Numbered from the stretch's first letter, positions 38,945 to 50,244 are shown. The stretch: DNA of 64,000 nucleotides from Corallococcus interemptor (GCF_003668875.1 NZ_RAWM01000001.1:62001-126000), one strand, 5' to 3'. The notes: generated by a model not told the origin, from the sequence alone. Numbers and translations: made by a program.

Positions 38945-40033
38945 TTACTGCACGCCGTTGAAGTCGAGCAGCTCGATGGACTCGGGCGCCACGGACAGCG
39001 TGACCTGCTCGCGGTAGCCGGCCGCGTCGCCGCCGACCTGGAAGGGCATGGGGCGCGCGAAGCGGATGGTGACCTCGCGGGCGTGGAAGTCGTGGAGGCC
39101 TTCCGGAGCCCAGCGGCCGTTCCACAGGCGGGGCAGGTTGGCCAGCACCTGCGTGGGCGACACCTGGCCCAGGCGCAGCTGCAGGAAGCCCCGGCGGTCA
39201 TTCGCGTGGGGGAACATGCGGAAGCCGTAGCCGTAGAAGGGCATGGTGCCCGCGGCGGCCATCATCAGCTTGCCCCGGAAGAGCACCGAGCCCGGCGCCA
39301 GCGGCCCGCCCACGGCCTGGCCTTCCGCGCCCAGGCGGTAGGCCTCCGACGGGCCGTTGACCACCTCGCACTCCACCAGCACGGAGCTGGTGAGGTAGTG
39401 CGGCACCGTCTTGAAGGCCACCGCGGAGAAGTAGCCGCCACCGCCGGACATGACCCGCTTGAACATGCCCTTGCCCAGCGACTCCTTCACGGAGATGTAG
39501 TCGTTGAGCACCTTGCCATCCACGCCCAGGCCCGCGAACGGGGCACGCTGGCCGTCCACCTGCACCAGGTCCATGGTGCGCACGCCGGGGACCTCCGCCG
39601 CGCGGGCGCGCACCACGTCGTTGAGGATGCCGTCGCCCCGGGTGCTGGACGCGTTGACGAACGCCGCGATGCCGTTGCCCGTGCCCAGCTTGAGGATGCC
39701 GAAGCGCGGCGCGGCCTGCCCGGCGAACTTCCCGCGCAGGCCCACCTGCTGCAGCACCTCATTGACGAAGCCCATGAAGGTGCCGTCGCCGCCGCCGGTG
39801 AACACCGTGGGGTAGCCCCGCTCCAGCACCGTCTGCGCGATGCGGCGCGCGTCCAGCGGCGAGCGCGACAGGAAGAGGTCCTCCTCCGGCACCACGTGCG
39901 ACAGCAGCTTGACCACCCGGGCGTCCACCTTGCGGGCGTTGGCGTTCAGCAGGACCGCGACCTTCGGCTCGGCGGACGGCAGCGCCGCGGGCGAGCGGCG
40001 GTAGTCCGTGGAACGCAGGGGCTGAACCAGCAT
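38945..40033 (-). CDS. Diacylglycerol kinase-family (DagK/YegS-like) lipid kinase
   Basis: 362 residues from ATG 40033 (GGAG seven bases upstream); a longer frame to 40105 has no ribosome site. The DAGK catalytic motif is VFTGGGDGTFMGFVNEVLQ. It is preceded by VAVLLNANARKVDARVVKLL (the usual NPxAG is replaced by NANARK) and followed by FGILKLGTGNGIAAFVNAS, the nucleotide/lipid loop. The C-terminal beta-rich lobe is present (LGVDGKVLNDY and SVAPESIELLDFNGV). It likely phosphorylates diacylglycerol or a related lipid at the inner membrane. It is transcribed away from dnaK. Confidence 0.85.
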   Translation of the reverse strand: MLVQPLRSTDYRRSPAALPSAEPKVAVLLNANARKVDARVVKLLSHVVPEEDLFLSRSPLDARRIAQTVLERGYPTVFTGGGDGTFMGFVNEVLQQVGLRGKFAGQAAPRFGILKLGTGNGIAAFVNASSTRGDGILNDVVRARAAEVPGVRTMDLVQVDGQRAPFAGLGVDGKVLNDYISVKESLGKGMFKRVMSGGGGYFSAVAFKTVPHYLTSSVLVECEVVNGPSEAYRLGAEGQAVGGPLAPGSVLFRGKLMMAAAGTMPFYGYGFRMFPHANDRRGFLQLRLGQVSPTQVLANLPRLWNGRWAPEGLHDFHAREVTIRFARPMPFQVGGDAAGYREQVTLSVAPESIELLDFNGVQ

Positions 40034-40376
40034 GGACGACTCCAGGGGGGCGGGGAGCGGTATGACAGCGGTGACGCGGTTCGGACTGTGCACTTTTCTC
40101 GCCAACCCCTGACGCGCGGCGTTAGCCAGGCACCCTGATGTGATTTCGAGGGGTTGAACGGTCCGCTGGTGTCCAAAATGCCCGCCCGGTTGCTACCGCG
40201 GGGTGACGGCGGTGTAGAGCGCGTTACGCACCCGTGGCGCGCGGATGGCGTTCAGGTGACGCGGCGCCTCAAAAGAGCCTGGGGGGAGCCAGGGGGGACT
40301 GCGCACTGCGCTACGCAGCGGCCGTCATCACCTTTGCGCTGGGTGCCCGGGCCTACGGGGAAACCCGTCCTCGCGT
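40034..40376. other. Divergent intergenic region upstream of dnaK
   Basis: No gene or RNA is visible over about 340 bases. It must hold the promoter of the lipid-kinase gene (minus strand). I found no CIRCE inverted repeat (TTAGCACTC-N9-GAGTGCTAA type). The dnaK promoter lies just right of it. Confidence 0.5.
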
Positions 40377-40404
40377 TTGACACGCCGGGGGGGGTGGTTA
40401 CGTT
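40377..40404 (+). promoter_or_regulatory. dnaK promoter (TTGACA-16-TACGTT)
   Basis: A consensus -35 (TTGACA, 40377-40382) and a near-consensus -10 (TACGTT, 40399-40404) are separated by 16 bases, giving an expected start near 40411 and a leader of about 50 bases. This is a housekeeping (sigma-A/70) style promoter; no heat-shock sigma-32 motif was seen. Confidence 0.7.
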
Positions 40405-40460
40405 GGGCATACATCGGGATTTCGCAGGAAAAACGCAGTCATTTCCAGAGGATGGGAACC

Positions 40461-42374
<1,914 letters not shown>

Positions 42375-42415
42375 GGCCGTGAGCCTCCCGCCACGAAGCG
42401 GGGGCTGAAGACCCG

Positions 42416-42460
42416 AGGCCGGTGCTCCGTCGAGGGGCGCCGGCCTTCTTCATTTTCTTC
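42416..42460 (+). terminator. Intrinsic terminator of dnaK
   Basis: A 13-bp stem (AGGCCGGTGCTCC with GGGGCGCCGGCCT, two G-U pairs) and a five-base loop lie 42 bases after the stop, followed by TTCTTCATTTTCTT, the clearest U-tract in the window. Confidence 0.85.
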
Positions 42461-42596
42461 CGCGGCGCTGGACGGGTGTGCCGGGCGCGGGATGAGGGCC
42501 GGGAGCAACCCCGCGAATTCACGCGGACAGGAAGTGGCGGAGGCGCTGCAAGGGGAGGGCGGGTTCCTCGCGGTCCTTCCACGAAGGTGTCCCGTC

Positions 42597-43460
42597 ATGT
42601 CCCGCATCGACTCGCTGTTGTCCGGCCTCCTCCCAGACCTCGCCGCCCCCGAGGGCGCATCCCTTCCTTTGGCCCCGCGCGCACAGGAGCCTTCACGGAC
42701 GTCGGCCGCTCCGGCCAACTTCGTGGAGGTGTTTCGGGGGAGTGGCGCGCCGGCTCCGAACCCGGCTCCGGCGAGGGCGCCGCAGGTGGCGCCCCGGGCG
42801 CGGGAGGGCAATGGCTTCGACTTCGGCGTGGGGGGCGCGTTCCCGCCGAGGCCCACGGGGTCCGTGATGGAGCAGATGAAGCAGGGGGCGCGGCTCTTGG
42901 AGCAGACCCAGGCCGCCGCCTTCAGCGTGACGCTGGACAGGGGCCCTTCCATGGACGCCTACGCGCGCACGCAGCTGGCGCAGCTGGACCCGAGCCCGCC
43001 CATCGCGGGGGCTCCCACGGCGCTCACGGACTACACCAGCACCCTTCCCGGCGTGTCCGCGAAGGACGCCTTCGAGGCCTTCCTCCGCAACCCGGAGCTG
43101 CTCTTCGGCGCGGCGGGCATCTCCCTGCGGCCGGCGGCGAGCGTGCTGACGGATGGCGCCCGGCTGTTCCTGGAGGAGCAGGGGCCGCCGCCGGTGTGGG
43201 CGCCCATCACCGTGAAGCTCAACGAGACGGAGCGCGTCGTCCACATCACCACCCTGGACGGACACCCGCTGCGCGGCACCAACCAGTTCGTCTTCGACGA
43301 CGACGGCAACGGAGGCACGCGCATCCGACAGTACTCGGCCTTCCAGGGCAGCTCTCCGGCGACGTCGGTGGGGCTCGCGCTGATGGATCCTATTGAACGG
43401 CAGCATGACATCTGGCGCAGCGTGCACGGACAACTGCATGAGATGCTCAAGCCGCGTTGA
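42597..43460 (+). CDS. Hypothetical protein
   Basis: 287 residues from ATG 42597 (GAAGGTG upstream). The frame extends further upstream but that part reads as low-complexity. An Ala/Pro-rich N-terminal third leads to a folded C-terminal part with SAKDAFEAFLRNPELLFGAA, LFLEEQGPPPVWAPITVKLN and NQFVFDDDGNGGTRIRQY. The DDDGNGGTR segment resembles a calcium-binding or EF-like loop but is not a full motif. No signal peptide. No family recognised. Confidence 0.65.
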   Translation: MSRIDSLLSGLLPDLAAPEGASLPLAPRAQEPSRTSAAPANFVEVFRGSGAPAPNPAPARAPQVAPRAREGNGFDFGVGGAFPPRPTGSVMEQMKQGARLLEQTQAAAFSVTLDRGPSMDAYARTQLAQLDPSPPIAGAPTALTDYTSTLPGVSAKDAFEAFLRNPELLFGAAGISLRPAASVLTDGARLFLEEQGPPPVWAPITVKLNETERVVHITTLDGHPLRGTNQFVFDDDGNGGTRIRQYSAFQGSSPATSVGLALMDPIERQHDIWRSVHGQLHEMLKPR

Positions 43461-43488
43461 CATACTGGGCGCAAGCGGGAGGTGACCC

Positions 43489-43896
43489 ATGACGACGCTC
43501 CAGACGACGCCGCCGGGACATGACGTGGTCCTCTACGACAGCCACTGCCGCGTGTGCAGCGGCGCCGCGCGGGAGATGCGCAAGCTGGTGGGCGGGACGG
43601 GCACACAGCTGCTGTCGTTCCGCGACGAGGGCGTCCTGGACGCCTTCCCCGGCGTGAGCTTCGAGCGCTGCGAGAAGGCCATGCAGCTCATCCAGGCGGA
43701 CGGCCGGGTCCTGGAGGGAGCGGAGGCCATCGTCCGCGCGCTGGGCCGGCGGCCGTTGGGGCGGCTGCTCTACGTGTACTACGTGCCCGGACTGCGGCAG
43801 CTGGCGGACGCGGTGTACGGGGTCGTGGCCCGCTACCGCTTCCGCATCGCGGGTCGCGACTGCCCCGACGGGGCCTGCGCGGTGCACTTCAAATAG
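43489..43896 (+). CDS. DCC-family (DUF393) thiol-disulfide oxidoreductase-like protein
   Basis: 135 residues. The family mark is VVLYDSHCRVCSGAAREM, with the DxxCxxC active site near the N-terminus. It continues with LLSFRDEGVLDAFPGVSFER and QLIQADGRVLEGAEAIVRAL, then LLYVYYVPGLRQLADAVYG, which match the DUF393 layout. It probably acts in cytoplasmic thiol exchange; partner unknown. A C-terminal CPDGAC could be a second thiol site. It lies 28 bases downstream of the hypothetical gene and 30 upstream of the MoxR gene, in one direction. Confidence 0.85.
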   Translation: MTTLQTTPPGHDVVLYDSHCRVCSGAAREMRKLVGGTGTQLLSFRDEGVLDAFPGVSFERCEKAMQLIQADGRVLEGAEAIVRALGRRPLGRLLYVYYVPGLRQLADAVYGVVARYRFRIAGRDCPDGACAVHFK

Positions 43897-43926
43897 GGGG
43901 AGGGGCGCGGGTAGCATGCGGCCTTC

Positions 43927-46458
43927 GTGACTTCGCCCCCTCCCAACCTGCAGGCCGCCCAGTCCTTTCGCCGCTTCTTCGGGGAGCTGCGGGAGACGTA
44001 CCTGGAGCGGGAAACGCTGTTCACGCAGATTGAACTGGCGCTGCTCTGCCGCGAGCACGTGCTGGTGGTGGGGCCGCCCGGGACCGCGAAGAGCGCGGTC
44101 GCCAGCGCCGTCCTGGGGCGCATCACCGACGAGGTGTCCGGGCTGCCGTCGCTGTTCTCCAAGCAGATCGCGGAGACGACGCTGCAGACGGACCTCATCG
44201 GGCCGGTGGACTTCAAGGTCCTCACGGAGACGGGGCGCACGGAGTACCTCACCGACGAGGGCATGCTGGGGGCGGTGCACGCGTTCCTGGACGAGGTCTT
44301 CGACGGCCGGGACATGCTGCTGCGCTCCATCCTCAACGTGATGTACGAGCGGGAGCTGAAGCACGGCCGCAAGGTGACGGCCGGCCGCACCGAGTGCGTG
44401 GTGATGACGAGCAACCGGTACCTCACGGAGGTGCTCGCGCGCTCGCCGGAGCTGCTCCTGGCGTTCGCGGACCGGTTGAGCTTCATCAGCTTCGTTCCCA
44501 AGGCCTTCGCCCGGCGGGAGAGCCGGGCCGCCATGCTGCACCGCTTCGTGCACGGGACGCGGCCGGACCTGCGCGCCACGCTGACGCTCCAGCAGCTGGA
44601 CCTCCTCCAGGACGCGGTGGCGCAGGTGAAGGTGCCCGGCCACGTGCTGGAGGGCGTGGAGATGCTCACGGACGCGCTGGAGCGCGCGCTCGTGGCGCAG
44701 GTGTCGAAGCTGCCGGACTACGTGCCCACGAAGTACTTCTCCCAGCGCTCGGTGGTGAAGGCGCTCTGGACGCTGAAGGCGGCGGTGGTGCGCGATCAGA
44801 TCTACCGCCGTCCGGACCGGCTGCTCGAGGCCACGGTGGAGGACCTGGACGCGCTGCGCTGGTTCTTCCTGCTGGGCGGCCCGGCCGCGGCGGAGGTGGA
44901 CGCGCTGCTCAAGACGGCGGTGGACCCTCGCGAGCGGGCGCAGCTGGAGATCGTCCGGCTGGAGCAGCGCACCTTCGACGAGGTGCTGGGCAAGGTGCGC
45001 CAGGAGCTGGGCGGCGGCGTGGAGCGCGAGGCGACGACGCTCGCGGCCGCGGATGACGTGAACGCGGCGGAGGGCTTGAGCCGCAACTGGCAGGCGGGCG
45101 TGGTGTCCACCACCGCGCGCGCCGTGCTGGGCAAGCTGGTGCCGGGCCCCCGCCATGGCCAGAACCGGGCGCCGCTCTTGGTGGCGGCGCGCGCGCTGGT
45201 GGCCGCCCTGGAGCAGCGGCTGTCGCGCGGCATGGCGACGGGGCAGGGCGAGGGGCGCGGCGGCGTGGCGTTGCTCATCGCCATCCGCGACGTGCTGGAG
45301 CTGAGCCGGGCGGTGCCGGAGCTCAAGCCGGGCTACCCCGCGCTGTGTGAAGCGGCCGCGCGGTTCCTGGAGCAGGCGCTGGAGATGAGCGCGTCCGCGG
45401 CGGAGGGGCTCGCGTTCGAGGACAGCGTCAAGATGGAGTGGCTGGTCGGGCTCGCGGAGAACCTGGAGGAGGAGCTGGGCGTGATGGGCTTGCTGGTGGC
45501 GCTGATCAGCGAGGAGGTGCCGTCACTCCACGCGCGGCTGCGCGACGCGGAGCGGAACACGCGCCGCCGGGTTGTGGCCGCGCTTCGGCGCCGGGTGTCG
45601 GCGGCGTTCCCCGCGCAGGCGCCCCGGGGCCGCAAGGATCCGCTGGATGCGCTGTCCGCGGACTCGCGCCGCCTCACCCAGCTGGAGACCGCCCTGACGG
45701 CGTTGGACCCCTCGCAGGCCGGGTTGAAGCAGGAGATGCTCCGGCCGCTGAGCGTGGCGTACGCGCGCGAGGTGCTGGGGGCAACTCCCTTCGAGCGCAT
45801 CGAACAGTACGGCCGCGCGGTGCAGGCGGTGGCGGAGAACCTGCGGCGCGAGGGCGTGAAGGCGGAGCCGGTGCTCGCCGAGTGCCGCGACCTGATGGAG
45901 AACCGTCTCCGGGAGCACGCCCGCGTGCTGTCGCGCGAGGTGGCCACCCCCCCACCAGCCCCCAACGCAGTGCTCAGCGGCGACGCGTACACCTACTACC
46001 GGGGCGAGCTGTCCGCGCAGGCGCCCGACGGCGAACTCTACGCGCTGGTGGCCCTGGACGGGCAGCTGATGGCGGCGCGTCCCCCGTCCGCGTCGGCGTT
46101 CCTCTCCGACACGGTGCACGCGGCGGTGGGCGAGGCGGAGCTGTCCTTCCTCCAGTCGCGCATCAAGTACCTGCGCAGCTGGCTGACGCAGCTGCTGTCC
46201 GCGCTGCCCGCGCCGGACGCGCTCAACGGCCGCGCCGACGCGGAGCGCACCTTCGAACGGCTGGTGCGCAGCCGCTTCCCCCAGCTCGCGCTCAAGGAGG
46301 GCGAGTTGGTGCGGCTCGGTGCCGCCCTGGGCCTGCTGGAGACGCTCCCGGGCGAATTGGGCGAGCGCGCGCGCAAGCTGTCCACCCAGCTTCGCGGCAT
46401 CGACGAGGACTTCGGACGCTTCAGCCGGCAGGTGCTGGAGCGGCGGACCGCGCAGTGA
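43927..46458 (+). CDS. MoxR/RavA-like AAA+ ATPase
   Basis: 843 residues from GTG 43927. The AAA+ domain occupies residues about 10-290: Walker A GPPGTAKS (49-56), sensor and Walker B in VHAFLDEVFDGRDMLLRSIL, and VMTSNRYLTEV. GPPGTAKS, with Ala before Lys, is the MoxR/RavA variant. A long C-terminal helical part (about 300-843) follows, larger than in typical MoxR. MoxR ATPases act with vWA-domain partners on metal insertion or membrane-protein assembly; the vWA protein is the next gene, 20 bases away. RavA-ViaA is the closest known pair. Confidence 0.85.
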   Translation: MTSPPPNLQAAQSFRRFFGELRETYLERETLFTQIELALLCREHVLVVGPPGTAKSAVASAVLGRITDEVSGLPSLFSKQIAETTLQTDLIGPVDFKVLTETGRTEYLTDEGMLGAVHAFLDEVFDGRDMLLRSILNVMYERELKHGRKVTAGRTECVVMTSNRYLTEVLARSPELLLAFADRLSFISFVPKAFARRESRAAMLHRFVHGTRPDLRATLTLQQLDLLQDAVAQVKVPGHVLEGVEMLTDALERALVAQVSKLPDYVPTKYFSQRSVVKALWTLKAAVVRDQIYRRPDRLLEATVEDLDALRWFFLLGGPAAAEVDALLKTAVDPRERAQLEIVRLEQRTFDEVLGKVRQELGGGVEREATTLAAADDVNAAEGLSRNWQAGVVSTTARAVLGKLVPGPRHGQNRAPLLVAARALVAALEQRLSRGMATGQGEGRGGVALLIAIRDVLELSRAVPELKPGYPALCEAAARFLEQALEMSASAAEGLAFEDSVKMEWLVGLAENLEEELGVMGLLVALISEEVPSLHARLRDAERNTRRRVVAALRRRVSAAFPAQAPRGRKDPLDALSADSRRLTQLETALTALDPSQAGLKQEMLRPLSVAYAREVLGATPFERIEQYGRAVQAVAENLRREGVKAEPVLAECRDLMENRLREHARVLSREVATPPPAPNAVLSGDAYTYYRGELSAQAPDGELYALVALDGQLMAARPPSASAFLSDTVHAAVGEAELSFLQSRIKYLRSWLTQLLSALPAPDALNGRADAERTFERLVRSRFPQLALKEGELVRLGAALGLLETLPGELGERARKLSTQLRGIDEDFGRFSRQVLERRTAQ

Positions 46459-46478
46459 ACGGAAGGCGGCGCTGAGAC

Positions 46479-48761
46479 GTGCTCGCGCGTCGGCTCACTC
46501 CCCTGCGGCAGCGCCTGGATGCGCTCCGCCAGCCCGTGACGGCCCGGGGTGGCGCGTGGTCCTGGCCCTTCGGCCGCAAGCTGAAGGGGCCGGAGGACCT
46601 GGGCCTGCCGGTACTCGTGGCGCTCGACCGCGAGCTGGACCGCGTGGGCGTCCATACCGCCGCCGATGCCCGGCTGCTGCTCGCGCTGGGCACCCAGCGG
46701 GGCAGGGCGGGGGCGCTCGCGCAGGGGCTCGCCGCGCGCGCGAACCAGGCCCTGGAGGAGTTCGAGGAGTGCATGCGCCTGGTGGAGAGGGCGCACCGCT
46801 CCGGGGAGATGCCGTCGGGCGCGCTCACCGCGCTGGACCGTGGCTTCGTGCGGCTGGCCCGCGCGGTGAAGGTGGCGGACCTCTTCAGCCGCCCGCTGGA
46901 AGCAGCCGGCGGTGACGACGCGCCGTTTGAAATCTTCGAACGCCCGGCCGGGACGACCCGCGAGCGGCCGCCGGCCAATGCCCGCCTGGCCGTCGCGGAG
47001 CTGCTGGCCGCCCGTGCCCGGGACAACGTCATCGACCTGGTGCAGAAGCGGCGTGACCTGGACCTGGCCCACGAGATGCTTCTGCGCCTGGGCACGACGG
47101 ACGCGGACCGCGCGCGGAGCATGGCGCTGCGCAACGACGTGGCGGAGGCACGCGAGCGGGTGCGCGAGGTGCCTCCCACGCGCTCGCTGGAGGCGCTGGT
47201 GCGCAACGTGCGGGAGAGCGCCCAGAAGGATCCCCGGGGCGCCTACCGTTCGTTGCAGGGCCTCTACGAGCGCGCCATCGAAGCGGGAGACTCGGAGCTG
47301 GCCTCCGCGGCTCGGCGCGCGCTGACGCCGCTGCTTCCCCCGGAGCCCCGGCTGACGCGGATGGTGGAGGACGCGGAGGCGGGCGCACGGCTCCAGTGGC
47401 TGGGGGAGTCGGACGCCGAGGTGGACTCCGGGCGCGAGAAGGAGGACGCGCCGGACGAGCAGCTGGCGGACCTGGCGTTCTCCCTGAAGCCGGAGCAGCT
47501 GGCCACGTTCGACCTGGCGGCGGGGTGTGCCCGCTACTTCGACGTGGAGGACTCGCTGTCGGAGGAGATCGTCGAGAAGGACGCCGCCGCCGCGCGCGCC
47601 GTTCCGCGCCAGGTGCCCTATCCGACGCAGACGATGTCCTTCACCACCACGGGCAGCCTGGACGAGATCCACCACTTCGTCATCACGGATCCGCGGCGCC
47701 TGCTCCAGGACCTCGCGGGGCACCGGCAGCTCGTGCGCACGTACCTGGACGACGCTCCGCCCCCCAAGCCGCGCAAGGTGAAGCGCACCGCCGTGCGCGT
47801 CTATGTCTGCGACGCCTCCGGCTCCATGCACGGCGCTCGGGCGCGCTTCCGTGACGCCCTCATCATCGCGGAGCTGAACAACCTGCGCGTGAAGGCGCGG
47901 CGCGGAGAGAACTTCGACCCGCTCTACTTCAGCTTCTTCAACGACGTGCCCACGGAGCTGGCCCGCGTGGACACCGCCGCGGAGGCGACCCGGCAGATTG
48001 AGAAGCTCTTCCGGGACTCACCCGCGGAGGGGCAGACGGACATCTCGCTGGCCCTGCTGTCCGCGTTCGACTCCATCCGCGCCGCGCAGGGGCGCGACCC
48101 GTATCTCGCTCGCGCCACGGTGGTGCTGATCACCGACGGCGAGGACCGCGTGGACCTGGACCTCATCCGCCGCACCCGCGCGCCCATGGGCGCCCTGGAC
48201 ATCGCGCTGAGCTTCATCTCGCTGGGCGAGGAGAACCCGGACCTCAAGTCCCTGGTGCTGGAGCAGCGCGCCGCGGGAGGCCGCGCCTTCTACCACCCGC
48301 TCTCCGACGAGGAGATCCGCTGGGCGCGCACGGAGTTCGACACGCCCTGGCGCACGCTCTTGCCTCGCGACGTGCCGGCCTCGCTGGAGGCCCTGGAGGC
48401 GCTGGCCCCGCACCTGGACGCGCTGGAGGCGGTGGCGGCCGGCCGCGCGCCCGGAGCGGGCGTGGCCGTGGAGGCCTCCTTCGACGCGCTCTTCCCGCCC
48501 ACGCCCGCAACGCCCGCCGTGCCGGAGACGCCCGGCGCGGAGCTGGTGGCGCGGGTGACGGACATCCTGGAAGCGGTGGGCGAGGCCGCGTCGCTCGCCC
48601 CCACGGACCGCCGCGCGACGGAGAGCGTGGTGCTCCTGCAGCACCTGCTGTCCGTCTACGGACTCACGCCCGCGCGCTACCTGGCCGTGCTGTCCGGCGG
48701 CGGGCGCCCGGTGGGCGAGGCGTTGGAACGGGTGCGGCTGCTCTGCCGCCCGTTCGGGTAG
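46479..48761 (+). CDS. Von Willebrand factor A (vWA) domain protein, partner of the MoxR ATPase
   Basis: 760 residues from GTG 46479. The vWA domain is at about 440-640. Its metal-ion-dependent adhesion site (MIDAS) is VCDASGSMHGARAR (Asp445-x-Ser-Gly-Ser449); GQTDISLALLSAFDSIRAA gives the threonine and ARATVVLITDGEDRVDLDLI the second aspartate. The N-terminal 430 residues are largely helical, with Arg/Ala/Glu repeats, and probably bind the ATPase. The position after a MoxR gene, with 20 bases between, is the classic arrangement. The exact client is unknown. Confidence 0.85.
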   Translation: MLARRLTPLRQRLDALRQPVTARGGAWSWPFGRKLKGPEDLGLPVLVALDRELDRVGVHTAADARLLLALGTQRGRAGALAQGLAARANQALEEFEECMRLVERAHRSGEMPSGALTALDRGFVRLARAVKVADLFSRPLEAAGGDDAPFEIFERPAGTTRERPPANARLAVAELLAARARDNVIDLVQKRRDLDLAHEMLLRLGTTDADRARSMALRNDVAEARERVREVPPTRSLEALVRNVRESAQKDPRGAYRSLQGLYERAIEAGDSELASAARRALTPLLPPEPRLTRMVEDAEAGARLQWLGESDAEVDSGREKEDAPDEQLADLAFSLKPEQLATFDLAAGCARYFDVEDSLSEEIVEKDAAAARAVPRQVPYPTQTMSFTTTGSLDEIHHFVITDPRRLLQDLAGHRQLVRTYLDDAPPPKPRKVKRTAVRVYVCDASGSMHGARARFRDALIIAELNNLRVKARRGENFDPLYFSFFNDVPTELARVDTAAEATRQIEKLFRDSPAEGQTDISLALLSAFDSIRAAQGRDPYLARATVVLITDGEDRVDLDLIRRTRAPMGALDIALSFISLGEENPDLKSLVLEQRAAGGRAFYHPLSDEEIRWARTEFDTPWRTLLPRDVPASLEALEALAPHLDALEAVAAGRAPGAGVAVEASFDALFPPTPATPAVPETPGAELVARVTDILEAVGEAASLAPTDRRATESVVLLQHLLSVYGLTPARYLAVLSGGGRPVGEALERVRLLCRPFG

Positions 48762-48778
48762 GCTTCAGGGCACGCGCC

Positions 48779-49348
48779 ATGTTCGGCTTCCTCAAACGCA
48801 AGAAGACACCCCCGGCGCCCGTGGACCCCCTGGCCACGTTCGATCGGCTCATCGAGGACCTGGAGCGCCAGGCGGCCGAGGTGCGCAAGTCCGCCGCCAC
48901 GCTGCTGGCCTTGAAGGGCGAGCTGTCCCGCTCGGTGACGCGCTACACGGCCCGCCTGGGCGACATCGCCGGACGGCGCCAGACGGCGCAGGACCGAGGA
49001 GACGCGAAGGGCGTGGGCGTGCTGGAGCGCGACCGCGTGCAGACCGAGCGCCTGCTGGAGTCCACGCGCGAGTCGCTGCGGCGCGCGGAGCGGGACTCGG
49101 AGCTGCTGCTGGGCGCGGCCGGTGAGCTGGGCGAGCGCGTGGCGGACCTGCGCATCGAGCGTGAGAGCGCGTCCGCGCGGATGGCCGCCGGCGGCGTCGT
49201 CACGGAGGCCCTGCGCGAACAGGTGGAGCGCTTCGACCGGGTGATGGCGCTGGAGGCCGCGCGCGACGAGGTGGAGAAGGCGCACGCCCTGGCGGACATC
49301 TACCGCGAGGAGCACCAGCCCTCCGCTTCGCCCCGGCGCGTGAAGTAG
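48779..49348 (+). CDS. Small coiled-coil protein following the MoxR-vWA pair
   Basis: 189 residues, ATG 48779, 17 bases after the vWA stop, so likely co-translated. The sequence starts MFGFLKRKKTPPAP (a short basic hydrophobic patch that may touch the membrane). It then becomes a long charged helix with heptad-like repeats (LEDLERQAAEVRKSAATLLA, RRQTAQDRGDAKGVGVLERD, RYTARLGDIAG), resembling PspA/IM30-like helical hairpins in style though not clearly homologous. No catalytic motif. It may be a scaffold for the ATPase pair. Confidence 0.7.
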   Translation: MFGFLKRKKTPPAPVDPLATFDRLIEDLERQAAEVRKSAATLLALKGELSRSVTRYTARLGDIAGRRQTAQDRGDAKGVGVLERDRVQTERLLESTRESLRRAERDSELLLGAAGELGERVADLRIERESASARMAAGGVVTEALREQVERFDRVMALEAARDEVEKAHALADIYREEHQPSASPRRVK

Positions 49349-49362
49349 GGGAGGGGGCTGCT

Positions 49363-50244
49363 TCAGGTCCGCCGCGCGGTCTGGTGCAGCTCCAGCACGA
49401 TGTTGCCGCCCTTGAAGAGCCGCACCGCGCCGGACGTCTGGCTCACCGTGAGCGCGATGCAGTGCGTGGAGGAAGTAATCCCCGCGGAGGCCGCGTGGCG
49501 CGCGCCCAGGCCCAGGGGAATCTTCACCGTGTCGTCGTTGGCGGACAGGTAGCGGCCCGCGGACAGCACCACGCCATCCTCGCGGATGACGAACGCGCCG
49601 TCCAGCACGGAGAAGTTCTTGATGGCGTCGCGAATCTTCGGGTCGAGCACGTTGCGCTCGGACTCCGACAGGCCCTGGAACGGGTTGATGGTGAGCTGCC
49701 GGCTCTTCTCCAGCACGCTCGTGTGGTCACCAATCGTGATGATGGTCCCGATGGGATGGCCCTCGAAGCCCTCCTGGCCAATCTGCAGCGCCAGCTGGAT
49801 CAGCGCGTCCACCACCTGCGAGTTGAACTCCTCGCCCAGCTTCACGCCCTCGATGGCCAGCCGGTCGTCCAGCGACCCGCCGATGCGCATCTGCATCAGC
49901 GTGTCCGGCGCGCGGCCCACCTTGCCCGTCATGCAGAGCACGAGGTCGCCCTCCTTGAACGCCCCCTGAGACAGCGCGGACACGAGCGCCACCTTCACCC
50001 GCTCCGTGCGCGAGTAGTCGTACGCGGGGATGACCAGCGCGCGGAACTTCCTGCGCTGGAGTTCCTGTGCCAGCGGTTCCAACGTCACCGCGTACACCAG
50101 CTTCTTGCGCGCGGGCTTACCCCGGAGGTCATCCGGAGGAATGGGCACGTCGCTGATGTAGAGGAAGTGGTCGACCTCGCTCTTGGCGGCCAGGGTGAGC
50201 GCCGAGCGCAAGAATTCCCGATCGAACTTCGTGTTGTCGCTCAA
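49363..50244 (-). CDS. DisA_N (diadenylate cyclase type) protein of the DacZ/CdaZ-like layout
   Basis: 293 residues. The C-terminal half is a DisA_N domain: LDGAFVIREDGVVLSAGRYL (Asp215-Gly216-Ala217 motif) and PLGLGARHAASAGI (Arg249-His250). The usual RHR motif is RHA here, with Ala251 in the third position. The N-terminal 130 residues (YAVTLEPLAQELQRRKFRAL, LVIPAYDYSRTERVKVALVS, KEGDLVLCMTGKVG) look like a pyruvate-kinase C-terminal-type fold, as in archaeal DacZ. Active homologues make the second messenger c-di-AMP from two ATP. The altered motif makes activity uncertain. It converges with the coiled-coil gene and is divergent from the DksA-like gene. Confidence 0.8.
   Translation of the reverse strand: MSDNTKFDREFLRSALTLAAKSEVDHFLYISDVPIPPDDLRGKPARKKLVYAVTLEPLAQELQRRKFRALVIPAYDYSRTERVKVALVSALSQGAFKEGDLVLCMTGKVGRAPDTLMQMRIGGSLDDRLAIEGVKLGEEFNSQVVDALIQLALQIGQEGFEGHPIGTIITIGDHTSVLEKSRQLTINPFQGLSESERNVLDPKIRDAIKNFSVLDGAFVIREDGVVLSAGRYLSANDDTVKIPLGLGARHAASAGITSSTHCIALTVSQTSGAVRLFKGGNIVLELHQTARRT

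Noticed and set aside
43447-48644. Long minus-strand frames opposite the MoxR and vWA genes
   Set aside because: Shadows caused by the G/C third-position bias; they contain no motifs while the plus strand has Walker and MIDAS sites.
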